A stretch of DNA of 64,000 nt from Weeksellaceae bacterium (GCA_022013695.1 JAKLPS010000008.1:124001-188000), one strand, 5' to 3'; positions 26,463-34,915 are shown, counted from the first letter of the stretch. The notes: a model not told the origin generated them from the sequence alone. Translations and numbers: made by a program.

Positions 26463-26978
26463 ATGAAAAAGCTTAAAAAAATATTTCTTGTCAGTTCTGT
26501 CGCTTTGATGCACGGAAATGCCGTCGCACAAACCGCAAACTTCAAAATCAAAAATCCTTATTATTCCAAAACTGAAACTACGCCGCTAAAAGTAAGCAAT
26601 GCTGAATGGAAAAAAATCCTCCAGCCAGAACTATATCAAGTAGCAAGAGAAGCGGCCACGGAAACAGCCTTTACTAGTAAATTCTATGAATTTGATGAGA
26701 AGGGAACTTATTTCTGTGCTGTTTGTGGAAATGCTTTATTTCTTTCCACGTCAAAGTTTGCGACCACTTGTGGATGGCCATCATTTTACGAACCTCTCCG
26801 TAAAAGTAGTGTGACGTACAATAAGGATACTTCCTATAATAAAACAAGGACCGAAGTTCTCTGTGGCCGATGTACCTCGCACTTGGGTCATATCTTCGAC
26901 GATGGTCCCAAACCCACAGGAAAGCGATTCTGCATGAATTCTATTTGTTTGGATTTTGTGCCATTGGCTAAAAAATAA
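26463..26978 (+). CDS. msrB: Peptide-methionine (R)-S-oxide reductase, exported
   Basis: The 171-residue protein has a signal peptide (MKKLKKIFLVSSVALMHGNA, cleaved near VAQ) followed by a complete MsrB/SelR domain. Zinc-binding CxxC pairs are CAVC and CGRC. TTCGWPSF holds the candidate resolving Cys, and KRFCMNSICLDF holds the catalytic Cys. It repairs methionine-R-sulfoxide in proteins, here in the periplasm and not in the cytoplasm. It is transcribed divergently from the ECF sigma/anti-sigma pair and upstream of the fasciclin gene, supporting a role in envelope oxidative stress. Confidence 0.95.
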   Translation: MKKLKKIFLVSSVALMHGNAVAQTANFKIKNPYYSKTETTPLKVSNAEWKKILQPELYQVAREAATETAFTSKFYEFDEKGTYFCAVCGNALFLSTSKFATTCGWPSFYEPLRKSSVTYNKDTSYNKTRTEVLCGRCTSHLGHIFDDGPKPTGKRFCMNSICLDFVPLAKK

Positions 26979-27017
26979 AAACCTGATAGTGAAGCAGTTA
27001 AAAATTAGTTTCCATTT

Positions 27018-27047
27018 TAGAAATCTAAATCTAAACCAATCTCGTAA
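27018..27047 (+). promoter_or_regulatory. Candidate ECF-sigma promoter upstream of the fasciclin gene
   Basis: TAGAAATC at 27018 and TCGTAA at 27042-27047 (24 nt between starts) parallel the msrB upstream site. The start codon is at 27087. Confidence 0.3.
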
Positions 27048-27086
27048 CTGCAATTAACACTCAATATTAATATAAATAAACAAAAA

Positions 27087-27653
27087 ATGAATTCAAGAAC
27101 AAAATTTGCCGCTTTCGGAATGATTGCGATTTCAGTAGCCTTCAGTGGAAACGCAGCTGCCCAGGCAATGAAAGAAAAAGTAATGGTGGGCGGAGCGCCA
27201 ATGTATCCTTCAAAAAACATTGTGGAGAACGCCGTTAACTCCAAAGATCACACAACTCTCGTTGCTGCAGTTAAGGCGGCAGGGCTGGTAGAAACGCTCC
27301 AAGCACCTGGACCTTTTACCGTTTTGGCTCCTACAAACGAAGCTTTTGCCAAACTTCCAAAAGGAACTGTTGAGACTTTGGTAAAACCCGAGAATAAAGA
27401 AATGTTGACCAAGATACTGACGTACCACGTGTTAGCAGGAAATTACAGCGCCAAACAAATTTGGGACGCCGTAAAAGCAGGAAACGGAAAAGCCTCTATG
27501 AAAACGGTAGAGGGCGACGAAGTAACTTTTTGGACCAAAGGAAATAATCTCTATGTAAAAGATGCGAAAGGAACTAGCGCAAAAGTAACCATTGCAGATG
27601 TCAATCAGTCCAATGGCGTCATCCATGTGATTGATTTAGTTCTAATGCCATAA
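27087..27653 (+). CDS. Exported fasciclin (FAS1) domain protein
   Basis: The 188-residue protein has a signal peptide ([20 protein letters not shown], cleaved near AAAQA) and one FAS1 domain at about 45-187. The domain words are clear: [48 protein letters not shown] and [15 protein letters not shown]1 proteins act in cell-surface adhesion; in mycobacteria MPT70/MPT83 are FAS1 proteins controlled by SigK/RskA. The nearby SigK/RskA-like pair makes the same logic plausible here. A terminator follows, so the ferritin-like genes need their own promoter or read-through. Confidence 0.93.
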   Translation: MNSRTKFAAFGMIAISVAFSGNAAAQAMKEKVMVGGAPMYPSKNIVENAVNSKDHTTLVAAVKAAGLVETLQAPGPFTVLAPTNEAFAKLPKGTVETLVKPENKEMLTKILTYHVLAGNYSAKQIWDAVKAGNGKASMKTVEGDEVTFWTKGNNLYVKDAKGTSAKVTIADVNQSNGVIHVIDLVLMP

Positions 27654-27666
27654 ATTAATAGACAGG

Positions 27667-27704
27667 AAAACCAGTATTCTATTTGTGCTGGTTTTTTAAT
27701 TTTT
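27667..27704 (+). terminator. Terminator after the fasciclin gene
   Basis: AAAACCAG (27667-27674) pairs with CTGGTTTT (27688-27695), and the T-run is extended by AATTTTTT. Confidence 0.75.
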
Positions 27705-27730
27705 TAAATCAAACCCTAAAAAATAACATT

Positions 27731-28444
27731 ATGAAACAAACAATTACCGTGTCCAACGGTGCAGCCACCTTGGATACGAACAGAAGAAACTTTTTGAAAC
27801 TCAGCGGTGTTGGTCTTGCCATCGCCGGTCTGGCACTGGTGGGTTGCAACGATGACGACGATTTCCAAACGATGCCGGCCAGCAGCGTATTTGATCTAGG
27901 AACAGGTGATGTTGGTGTTTTGAATTATGCCTACGCACTAGAGCAACTGGAGGCTGATTTTTATACCAAGGTTGTAAACAGCTTTTACACAGGAATATCT
28001 AGTTTCGAAAAGCAAATTTTGACCGATCTGTACCACCACGAAGTTATTCACAGAGATTTTTTCAAAACAGCTATTAGTGCGGCAACTAGCAATGTATTGC
28101 CAACGCTTGAATTCCAATATACAGGTGTAGACTTCAGCAATAGAAATTCTGTCTTGGCTACGGCAAAAGCCCTGGAAGATACAGGCGTATCGGCATACAA
28201 TGGTGCCGGGAAATATATAACCAATGTCGATTACCTTGTGATTGCTGGTAAGATAGTATCTGTAGAAGCACGACATGCCGCAGCCATCAGAGATCTTATC
28301 AATCCAAAGTCTGCCGATTTTTCTGGAGATGATGTAGTGAACGCTTTGGGACTTGATTTGGCAAAGGAGCCAAAAGATGTCGTGACGGTTGCTGGTGGCT
28401 TTATCAAAACACCATTCACCTGGAAAGAGAGAGGCATTATTTAA
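27731..28444 (+). CDS. Exported ferritin-like protein 1 (Tat-type lipoprotein signal)
   Basis: The ATG at 27731 gives 237 residues starting MKQTITVSNGAATLDTNRRN. RRNFLKLSGVGLAIAGLALVG is a twin-arginine-type signal, and it is followed by a lipobox-like VGC and an Asp run. The mature part has the four-helix ferritin-like (Ferritin_2) pattern: YALEQLEADFYTKVV, LYHHEVIHRDFFK (ExxH), ALEDTGVSAY and VEARHAAAIRDL (ExRH). These Glu/His positions can form a di-iron site. Folding with iron before Tat export would fit. It is followed at 25 nt by a paralogue, implying a functional pair. Confidence 0.85.
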   Translation: MKQTITVSNGAATLDTNRRNFLKLSGVGLAIAGLALVGCNDDDDFQTMPASSVFDLGTGDVGVLNYAYALEQLEADFYTKVVNSFYTGISSFEKQILTDLYHHEVIHRDFFKTAISAATSNVLPTLEFQYTGVDFSNRNSVLATAKALEDTGVSAYNGAGKYITNVDYLVIAGKIVSVEARHAAAIRDLINPKSADFSGDDVVNALGLDLAKEPKDVVTVAGGFIKTPFTWKERGII

Positions 28445-28469
28445 ATTATTAATTCAAAAATTTACGATT

Positions 28470-29279
28470 ATGAACATTCTTAGAATATTAGATAAGCTCT
28501 CTAACGACCAATTCTTCACCGGAGAAGCTTCAAGATTACAAACATTATCCAGCATTGCCGACTTTGGCAAAAAAGCAGCGGTGGCTTCTGTTCCGCTAGG
28601 ATTAGGCGTTTTAATGTCTGTACCTGCAAAGGCCGAGACCACCTCAACGTTTACTAACTCATTAGCAACACCATTGACAGATGCCTTGCAGCTCGCTCTG
28701 ACTCTTGAATATTTGGAAGACGAATATTACCGCACAGGCCTAGCAAAGGCGGGATTGATACCGACTGCCGACAGAACCGTTTTTACTCAGATCTCAAAAC
28801 ACGAGACCGCACACGTTTCTTTTCTGAAAAGCACCTTGACAGCCTTGGGAACAGCTCCGACGCCAAAACCAACTTTTGATTTTACAGCAGGCGGCGCTTT
28901 TGACCCACTGAACGATTATCAACAGTTTTTGACGGTGGCGCAGGCTTTCGAAGATACAGGCGTACGTGCATACAAAGGTCAGGCTGGCAATGTAATGTCC
29001 AACAAAGATGTTTTGACAGCCGCACTTCAAATTCACTCCGTCGAGGCAAGGCACGCCTCTCAGGTAAGACGAATGAGAGCCAATAAAGGCTGGATAGAAC
29101 TTGCCAATGGAGGCAATATGCCGGCTGCAACAAACGCGGTCTATACAGGCGAAGACGTGACATTGCAAGCGGGCTTCAACACGGCATCCACATTTGGCCC
29201 AGAAGCCGGATCTGCGGCATACGACGAAATTCTCAGCGGTACGGATGCTGCTACAATCGCTGGGTTATTTATTGTATAG
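28470..29279 (+). CDS. Exported ferritin-like protein 2
   Basis: The ATG at 28470 (25 nt after the previous stop) gives 269 residues. The first 55 residues are an unusually long leader: MNILRILDKLSNDQF, then a hydrophobic stretch VASVPLGLGVLMSVPAKAE that looks like a Sec-type cleavage region, without a twin-arginine. The rest repeats the paralogue pattern: LALTLEYLEDEYYRTGLAK, ISKHETAHVSFLK (ExxH), AFEDTGVRAYKG and VEARHASQVRRMR (ExRH). It is probably a periplasmic di-iron or four-helix protein acting with the first copy. A strong terminator follows, ending the unit. Confidence 0.85.
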   Translation: MNILRILDKLSNDQFFTGEASRLQTLSSIADFGKKAAVASVPLGLGVLMSVPAKAETTSTFTNSLATPLTDALQLALTLEYLEDEYYRTGLAKAGLIPTADRTVFTQISKHETAHVSFLKSTLTALGTAPTPKPTFDFTAGGAFDPLNDYQQFLTVAQAFEDTGVRAYKGQAGNVMSNKDVLTAALQIHSVEARHASQVRRMRANKGWIELANGGNMPAATNAVYTGEDVTLQAGFNTASTFGPEAGSAAYDEILSGTDAATIAGLFIV

Positions 29280-29306
29280 GAAACACAAATGATGAAAATA
29301 GTTTTG

Positions 29307-29341
29307 AAATCCTTTTCCTTAGCTGGAAAAGGATTTTTTTA
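29307..29341 (+). terminator. Strong terminator after the ferritin-like pair
   Basis: AAATCCTTTTCC (29307-29318) and GGAAAAGGATTT (29325-29336) form a 12-bp stem with a 6-nt loop and a run of T. Confidence 0.95.
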
Positions 29342-29383
29342 TAAAATTTTGCCAAAAAAAGGATTTTTATACATCTATTATGC

Positions 29384-29415
29384 AAAAAAGGCACTCCGAA
29401 AAATCGTAAGTGCCT
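29384..29415 (-). terminator. Terminator of the second tRNA-Glu
   Basis: On the minus strand AGGCACT (29415-29409) pairs with AGTGCCT (29395-29389) and is followed by six U. It lies 28 nt past the tRNA 3' end. Confidence 0.85.
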
Positions 29416-29443
29416 GAAAAGTGTGTTATAGATTTTTCTATTG

Positions 29444-29515
29444 TAGCCTATAGGGGAATCGAACCGCTGTTGCAAGAAAGAAAATCTTGAGTCCTAACCA
29501 CTAGACGAATAGGCC
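29444..29515 (-). tRNA. tRNA-Glu (anticodon UUC), second copy with T-stem mismatch
   Basis: A 72-nt cloverleaf is read on the minus strand. Acceptor GGCCTAT pairs with ATAGGCT, D-arm GTCT with GGAC, and anticodon stem CAAGA with TCTTG around loop TTTTCTT (UUC). The T-stem is AGCGG against CCCCT, so the middle pair is C-C (positions 29466 and 29454). All other conserved positions, including TTCGATT, are intact. It has its own terminator. It may still be functional or be decaying. Confidence 0.85.
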
Positions 29516-29570
29516 GGGTTTGTGGCCTGCAAAAGTAAAGACTTTAGACGGGCTGGGCAAATGTTTCTGC

Positions 29571-30854
29571 CTATTTCAGTTTTTTCTCGATCACTGTGTC
29601 GCCAATTCCCTTTTTCTCCAACTCTTTCTGAGCTTTGATCGCTTCTTCAATAGATTTGTAGCGACCATAAGTATAATAGAAAACGCCATTCTCTTTATTT
29701 CTGATGATGTCGGGAAAAGACTTCAAGATCGTGGATTTGGAATCAAGTTTATCTCTTCCAGAGTAGATCTCCAAAGTGTAATAGCCAGAAGCTAAAGCCT
29801 GATTGGGAACAAAGCTGATGGAGATGGCATTGCGGAATCCCGCGTCCTTAGCTGTTTTTAAGTTGGTATCTCTCACCGAGGCATAGTTAGTAGTGCCATA
29901 ATAATATTTGTACACGCCATTTTCCTTGATGGTAAAGATATATTTCAAACCTTTTAGCGCAGGATCTTCGTCGCTGTATTTGTTGGGAGTGCTCATCAGC
30001 AAAATTCGGAAATCATTTTTCAATGGCAATTCTGCAGGTTTTTCCGGCTCCGGTTCTTTTACATTCCTGTCCACCAGTTTTTTATAGCTTACAATGGCCG
30101 TGTAGATACTCTCTGCGATGGCTTGCTGTCCTTCTTCTGTAGAGATGTAATGGGCGTCATCATAGTTGTTTACAAAGCCAGTTTCTACAAGGATGGAAGG
30201 CATTGCATTCATTCTCAGAACGTGCAGGTTCTCCTGTTTTACGCCTCTGGACATTCGTTTGTCTTTTTTCACAAAATTATCCTCTACCAAACCGCCAATG
30301 ATGAGGCTGGCTTCCAAATATTTGCTTTGCTGAATTTTCAGTGCAATCAGAGATTCGGGTGAGCTGGGATTATAGGACGCAAAGTTTTCTTTGTCTTTTT
30401 CGTCCAAGAAGATCACATCATTCTCCGCTTTTGCCACGTCTAGATTGGTTTTATTTTGGTTGGGACCTTGCACAAAAGTTTCGGTTCCTTGCGCCGTGGC
30501 GCTCTTGCTTGGCGAGGAGTTGACGTGCACGGAGATGAAGAGATCTGCTTTGCTACGGTTGGCAAGATCTGTACGGAATGTGAGCGATGGATATTCGTCC
30601 ACTTTTCTGGTGTAGATGACTTTGTACTCTTTATTTTTTTCCAGCATTCTTCCCAATTTGAGAACGATCCCCAGCGTGACATTTTTCTCTTGCACGGCAC
30701 CGATGTCTGGATAGTTTCTATTGGCGCCGATATCACTGCCGCCGTGCCCTGCATCCAGCACCAGCGTGAATTTCTTCTGAGCCTGCAAGCTGCCAAAACT
30801 TATCAAAAAGAGGCACAGCAGAAAAATTTTATTATAAAGTGTAGACCTAACCAT
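29571..30854 (-). CDS. N-acetylmuramoyl-L-alanine amidase (Amidase_3) with C-terminal SPOR-like domain
   Basis: The 427-residue protein has a signal peptide (about 1-25, ending SLQAQ). It then has an Amidase_3 domain at about 28-260: LVLDAGHGGSDIGANR (first zinc His), QEKNVTLGI with the zinc Glu, LFISVHVNSSPS, and SILVETGFVNN with the catalytic Glu. The rest contains paired YYYGTTNYASV/FRNAISISF and YYTYGRYKSIEEAIKAQKEL segments that look like SPOR-type peptidoglycan-binding repeats. It should cleave septal peptidoglycan during cell separation in the periplasm. The gene is divergent from the lptD-like gene with only 42 bp between them. Confidence 0.92.
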   Translation of the reverse strand: MVRSTLYNKIFLLCLFLISFGSLQAQKKFTLVLDAGHGGSDIGANRNYPDIGAVQEKNVTLGIVLKLGRMLEKNKEYKVIYTRKVDEYPSLTFRTDLANRSKADLFISVHVNSSPSKSATAQGTETFVQGPNQNKTNLDVAKAENDVIFLDEKDKENFASYNPSSPESLIALKIQQSKYLEASLIIGGLVEDNFVKKDKRMSRGVKQENLHVLRMNAMPSILVETGFVNNYDDAHYISTEEGQQAIAESIYTAIVSYKKLVDRNVKEPEPEKPAELPLKNDFRILLMSTPNKYSDEDPALKGLKYIFTIKENGVYKYYYGTTNYASVRDTNLKTAKDAGFRNAISISFVPNQALASGYYTLEIYSGRDKLDSKSTILKSFPDIIRNKENGVFYYTYGRYKSIEEAIKAQKELEKKGIGDTVIEKKLK

Positions 30855-30896
30855 TTTAATCTTTAAAATTTAATTAATTTTGAACCCAATTTCAGA

Positions 30897-33518
30897 ATGA
30901 CTGCATTGGCCCGAAGTATTTTCAAAAGTATATTACTAATTTTAAATATCCTAATTTTTAACAATATTTTAGCACAAACTGTGACTCAAAATAATGATAG
31001 GAATAATGGTGTGCAAGATTCTTTAAATATAAACAGAGATTCCTCAGGTATTAAAAAAGACACCATCATCCCCAAAGAATCCTTGCAGGATGTGGTCAAA
31101 ATGAAGGCTGAAGAAAAAAGCAGCTCGTCCATTGCCAATAAGCAAACCACGCTGCACAAAAATGCCCAGATCATCTATCAGGATATGCAGATCGATGCAG
31201 ATTACATCCGATTCGAGTGGGAAACTGGAAAGATCTATGCCAGAGGAGAGCAGGACGCCAAGGGAAAAATAATCAAGCCAGCCGTTGCGACCCAGGCCGG
31301 CAAAAAATTTGAATACAGCGAGGTGATTTATAATACCAAGACCAAGCAGGCCATCGCCTTCAACGCAAGAACGGAAGAAAGCGAAGGCGTCATCGTAGCG
31401 CAGAAAACAAAGAAGTACAATGATTCGGTTTTCTTTATGAGAAAGGCCATTTACACCACCGACGAATATTTTCTCAAAAAGAAAGACTCGCTCCCAGATT
31501 ATCATATGTCGGCGCCTAATATCAAACTCCTTAAGACGAAAGGAAATTCACAAATCGTGACAGGACCAATCCAAATGTACATCGAGCAAGTTCCAACGCC
31601 TTTAATTCTTCCATTTGCGATTTTGCCTTTTTCCGACAAGCGGTCTGCAGGGATTTTGATTCCCAGTTTCGGAGAGCGTCAGGATGTTGGTTTTTTCCTG
31701 AATGGATTGGGCTATTATCAGCCTATCGGCGACCATTTCGATTTGAAAATTTTATCAGATCTTTATACCAAAGGCAGCTGGAACCTGAAGCCAGAGCTTA
31801 ATTACTTGAAAAAATACCGATATTCCGGGAATTTTGCAGCCGATTATGGTTACACCGTCCGCGGCATCAAGGGTTTGGACAATTATTCCCGAACTAAGAC
31901 GTACCGAATCGCGTGGCGGCATTCGCAGGATTCCAAGGCCAATCCTTATTTTACCTTCAACGCAAGCGTCGATATCGTCAGTACCAAGTTTTATAACAAT
32001 ACGGTCAATAATAATTACATCTTCAACCAAAACGTTCTGAACACACAGCAGACTTCCCGAGTCAATGTAACCAAACGTTTCTTGAATCTGCCAGTGACGA
32101 TAAGCGCCAGTATGGCTTACTCCCAGAACTTTGCGACTGGACTTACGGACATCCGACTGCCAGATATGACCGTTGCCATCAATCAGTTTTATCTTTTCAA
32201 GCCTAAGACTGGCGTGAGAACTGGATTGCTTGAGAATATCAATGTGAATACAGGCTTGGCTCTCAGCAATTATGTAACCACCACCGAGGAGGAGCTCTTC
32301 AAAAAAGGAATGTGGGACAATATGAAAACGGGGGCTAAGAATAACATTTCTATGTCCACCAACACCACCGTTGCGAAGTATTTCACTTTCACCATTGCTG
32401 CAAATGCAGATAACGTGCTCACGACCAAAACTTTGGAAAAAAAATACAACCCGCTGACGAATCTTGTGGAAAATAACTTCATAAACGGCATCGCGGGATA
32501 CTCCACCTTCTCTGCCAGCACCAGTCTCCAGACGGTCTTGTATGGGCAGAAGAACTTTAGCAAAAGTTCCGCCATAGTGGCCATTCGTCATATGATAACG
32601 CCGAGCATGAGTTTCAATTATTCGCCAGACTTTGGAGACCCAAGTTGGGGTTATTTTAAAAATTATTCCAATGCACGGGGCGAGATGACGCCATATTCTA
32701 TCTTCGAAAATGGAATCTACGGAGCGCCATCGGCCGGGCTGACGCAGAGTGTCGGGTTTAATATCAATAATAATCTGGAGATGAAAATCAGATCCAAAAG
32801 CGATTCTACCGGTGTGAAAAAAGTGAAAATCTTCGAAAATCTGAACATCGCGGGCAATTATAATTTTGCGGCGGAGCGGAACAAATGGTCCGTTTTCACC
32901 GTCAACGGGCAATCCTCTTTTTTGAATAATAAACTGAGCGTGAACACCAGTCTTACAATCGAGCCATACGAAATCGTCTTTGCAGATGGCAGCGATATCG
33001 GCGTGAGAACCGAGAATTTTGGTCACTTCAGCTTGCAGGGTTTCAATCTTCAGCTGTCGTACCCGATGAGCGAGGCTATTTTTGGCAAGAAGGAAGATCT
33101 TTCCAAAAAATATAAGAAGAAAGGGGAGATCCGCAACGAGAATTATTTCTTCGATGGTGATAATTATTCCCGATATACACCTACTTGGACTTTGAACGTG
33201 AATGCCAATTATGCGTACACCAAAGGATTATCCAGATTTGGCAATAGAGTTGCAACGCTTGGTCTGGATGGGAGCATCAAACTGACACCTTATTGGAACA
33301 TCAACGGCAGCACGAATTATGACATGGAAACCAAAGCGCTGGGCTACACGCGACTGGGGTTTGCGAGAGATCAGCGTAGTTTTACGATCACGTTCAACTG
33401 GGTGCCGTTTGGCCAGTACAAGGTTTATGATTTCTTTATCGGGATCAAGGCCAATATCTTGAAGGATGCGGTAAAGTACAAGGAAAGAAGTTTTACGCAG
33501 CCCAACAGTACTTTCTAG
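30897..33518 (+). CDS. lptD: LPS-assembly protein LptD-like outer-membrane protein
   Basis: The 873-residue protein has a signal peptide (about 1-26). An N-terminal OstA/LptA-like beta-jellyroll at about 70-230 follows (KNAQIIYQDMQIDADYIRFE, IVAQKTKKYNDSVF). The long C-terminal beta-barrel has many alternating aromatic strands, ending in VPFGQYKVYDFFIGIKANI. The ILPFAILPFSDKRSAGILIP segment between them matches the LptD hinge. It should insert lipopolysaccharide into the outer leaflet. It lacks the two-disulfide cysteine pattern of E. coli LptD. A TAATTTTG -7 box at 30875-30882 leaves a very short leader. Confidence 0.9.
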   Translation: MTALARSIFKSILLILNILIFNNILAQTVTQNNDRNNGVQDSLNINRDSSGIKKDTIIPKESLQDVVKMKAEEKSSSSIANKQTTLHKNAQIIYQDMQIDADYIRFEWETGKIYARGEQDAKGKIIKPAVATQAGKKFEYSEVIYNTKTKQAIAFNARTEESEGVIVAQKTKKYNDSVFFMRKAIYTTDEYFLKKKDSLPDYHMSAPNIKLLKTKGNSQIVTGPIQMYIEQVPTPLILPFAILPFSDKRSAGILIPSFGERQDVGFFLNGLGYYQPIGDHFDLKILSDLYTKGSWNLKPELNYLKKYRYSGNFAADYGYTVRGIKGLDNYSRTKTYRIAWRHSQDSKANPYFTFNASVDIVSTKFYNNTVNNNYIFNQNVLNTQQTSRVNVTKRFLNLPVTISASMAYSQNFATGLTDIRLPDMTVAINQFYLFKPKTGVRTGLLENINVNTGLALSNYVTTTEEELFKKGMWDNMKTGAKNNISMSTNTTVAKYFTFTIAANADNVLTTKTLEKKYNPLTNLVENNFINGIAGYSTFSASTSLQTVLYGQKNFSKSSAIVAIRHMITPSMSFNYSPDFGDPSWGYFKNYSNARGEMTPYSIFENGIYGAPSAGLTQSVGFNINNNLEMKIRSKSDSTGVKKVKIFENLNIAGNYNFAAERNKWSVFTVNGQSSFLNNKLSVNTSLTIEPYEIVFADGSDIGVRTENFGHFSLQGFNLQLSYPMSEAIFGKKEDLSKKYKKKGEIRNENYFFDGDNYSRYTPTWTLNVNANYAYTKGLSRFGNRVATLGLDGSIKLTPYWNINGSTNYDMETKALGYTRLGFARDQRSFTITFNWVPFGQYKVYDFFIGIKANILKDAVKYKERSFTQPNSTF

Positions 33519-33563
33519 GATTTGAGGAAAATTTGTATAGTTTTGTAAAATTAATATCAAGCC

Positions 33564-33944
33564 ATGAAGAAGATTATTCAAACGTCGGATGCGCCGGCCG
33601 CCATCGGTCCGTACGCCCAGGCTACTTTGGTTAATGGAACCTTATATATCTCGGGCCAGATTCCTGTGGATGCGGAGACCGGAAAGCTGATGGAAGGAAT
33701 AGAAAAAGAAACGCATCAGGTGATGAAGAATCTGAAAGCGATTCTCGACGCTGCCGAAATGGACTTCGGCCATGCCGTGAAGGCTTCTATTTTTCTTAAA
33801 AATATGGATGATTTTGCGGTGGTGAATGAGATTTACGCCTCGTATTTCGACAGTGGTGTCTATCCGGCGCGGGAAACGGTGCAGGTTTCCTGTCTTCCGA
33901 AGAATGTGGATGTCGAGATTTCTATGATCGCATTCAAAGAGTGA
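33564..33944 (+). CDS. ridA: RidA family enamine/imine deaminase
   Basis: This 126-residue protein spans the full RidA (YjgF/YER057c) fold. The signatures are APAAIGPYAQATLVNGTLYI, SGQIPVDAETGKL, NLKAILDAAEMDF and YPARETVQVSCLP, with the arginine that binds the substrate carboxylate. It hydrolyses reactive 2-aminoacrylate-type enamines formed by PLP enzymes. A TAGTTTTG -7 box lies at 33538-33545. The next gene begins 4 nt after its stop and so is co-transcribed. Confidence 0.95.
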   Translation: MKKIIQTSDAPAAIGPYAQATLVNGTLYISGQIPVDAETGKLMEGIEKETHQVMKNLKAILDAAEMDFGHAVKASIFLKNMDDFAVVNEIYASYFDSGVYPARETVQVSCLPKNVDVEISMIAFKE

Positions 33945-33948
33945 AAAG

Positions 33949-34413
33949 ATGAATTTCTGTAGGAATATCATTGGTGTTTTGGCGGGCTTGGCGGTGGCCG
34001 CTTTCATTATCACTCTGGGGATAAAGATCAATTCCTCGTGGATCACCTACAAGCAGTTTTCGCCTTTTGGGCATTGGGAAAGGCTGTTGCAATCGGTGCA
34101 GCGGAAAGATTCTTTTTTTGTGGCACTTTTATTTTTCGGAGGTTTGGGGGTTACTTTCGGCGGAGTAGTAACGGCGATGATTGTGAAATATGCGAAGGTG
34201 GCGTACGCTATTTTGATTGGGTTCATCATGCTGTTCATTGCGATGCTGGATATTATTATTTACCCTTATCATCCGGTTTTTTATAAGATTTCTATCTTCT
34301 TGATCTTCTTCCCATTCTCGTGGATCGGGGGGAAAATCACCGAAATCATCTACAAAAGAAGAGAAAAGCGCGCCAAGCAATTGCAACTCAAAAATAAGAA
34401 ACCACAAGTATAG
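33949..34413 (+). CDS. Hypothetical four-helix membrane protein
   Basis: I do not recognise this 154-residue protein. It has four hydrophobic segments: about 7-25, 48-70, 77-97 and 104-122. The 25-45 loop carries a short periplasmic or cytoplasmic stretch (INSSWITYKQFSPFGHWERL). The C-terminus is strongly basic (YKRREKRAKQLQLKNKKPQV), indicating a cytoplasmic tail by the positive-inside rule. It follows ridA by 4 nt. Its stop codon lies inside the terminator hairpin. Confidence 0.7.
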   Translation: MNFCRNIIGVLAGLAVAAFIITLGIKINSSWITYKQFSPFGHWERLLQSVQRKDSFFVALLFFGGLGVTFGGVVTAMIVKYAKVAYAILIGFIMLFIAMLDIIIYPYHPVFYKISIFLIFFPFSWIGGKITEIIYKRREKRAKQLQLKNKKPQV

Positions 34414-34428
34414 GCTTGTGGTTTTTGT
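34399..34428 (+). terminator. Terminator overlapping a stop codon
   Basis: AAACCACAAG (34399-34408) pairs with CTTGTGGTTT (34415-34424), followed by TTGTTTT. The TAG stop of the membrane protein (34411-34413) is in the loop, so termination and translation end together. Confidence 0.9.
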
Positions 34429-34445
34429 TTTGTTCGACTAAAAAA

Positions 34446-34820
34446 TTACTTCACCGTTGCTGCGTCGGCTGCTCTTCTGCTTTTGAAGTTTTCCTTTTTT
34501 TCGGCCATTTTCTGGGCTTTTAATTCTTGAAACTTTTTGAATTGCTCTGGCGTCAGGATTTTTTGCATCTCGGCTTCATTCTGTTTCATTTTCTGCATTT
34601 TGTCCGCTTTGCTTGTGCCCATATTCTCTTTTCTGTCCGCCGCATTTGCTTCGTGCAGTGCTTTTAGTTGGGCAACCTGGGCATCGGATAAGTTAAGATC
34701 CTGTTTCATTTTTTGCATATGCTCCATTTTTTTCTGAGTCATATCTGCTGTTGCTGTTTGTTGCGCAAATCCAAAAACACCAAGTCCAAGGAATGCTGCG
34801 CTTAAAATTAATTTTTTCAT
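34446..34820 (-). CDS. Small periplasmic helical protein, Spy/CpxP-like
   Basis: The ATG at 34820 starts MKKLILSAAFLGLGVFGFAQ, a signal peptide, giving 124 residues; an upstream frame exists but lacks that logic. The mature part is a Lys/Met/Gln-rich helix set with two LTxxQ-type words: LNLSDAQVAQLKAL and ILTPEQFKKFQELKA. This is the pattern of Spy/CpxP periplasmic chaperones and of small Bacteroidota relatives. It may dampen envelope stress by holding unfolded proteins. It lies 95 nt downstream of the Tyr-rich secreted protein on the same strand. Confidence 0.75.
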   Translation of the reverse strand: MKKLILSAAFLGLGVFGFAQQTATADMTQKKMEHMQKMKQDLNLSDAQVAQLKALHEANAADRKENMGTSKADKMQKMKQNEAEMQKILTPEQFKKFQELKAQKMAEKKENFKSRRAADAATVK

Positions 34821-34915
34821 TTTGATTTCGATTTTATATTGTTTTTGATTAATCTGTAGGTTTGATGTGGAACGGAGACTCAAGTTAAAATTCCAAAAGT
34901 TAAACTATGTTAATT

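Noticed and set aside
31755-33026. A 423-codon open frame on the minus strand opposite the lptD gene
   Set aside because: It lies wholly within lptD, has no family resemblance, and its amino-acid mix (many Arg, His, Ile, Cys) is that of a complement of coding DNA.
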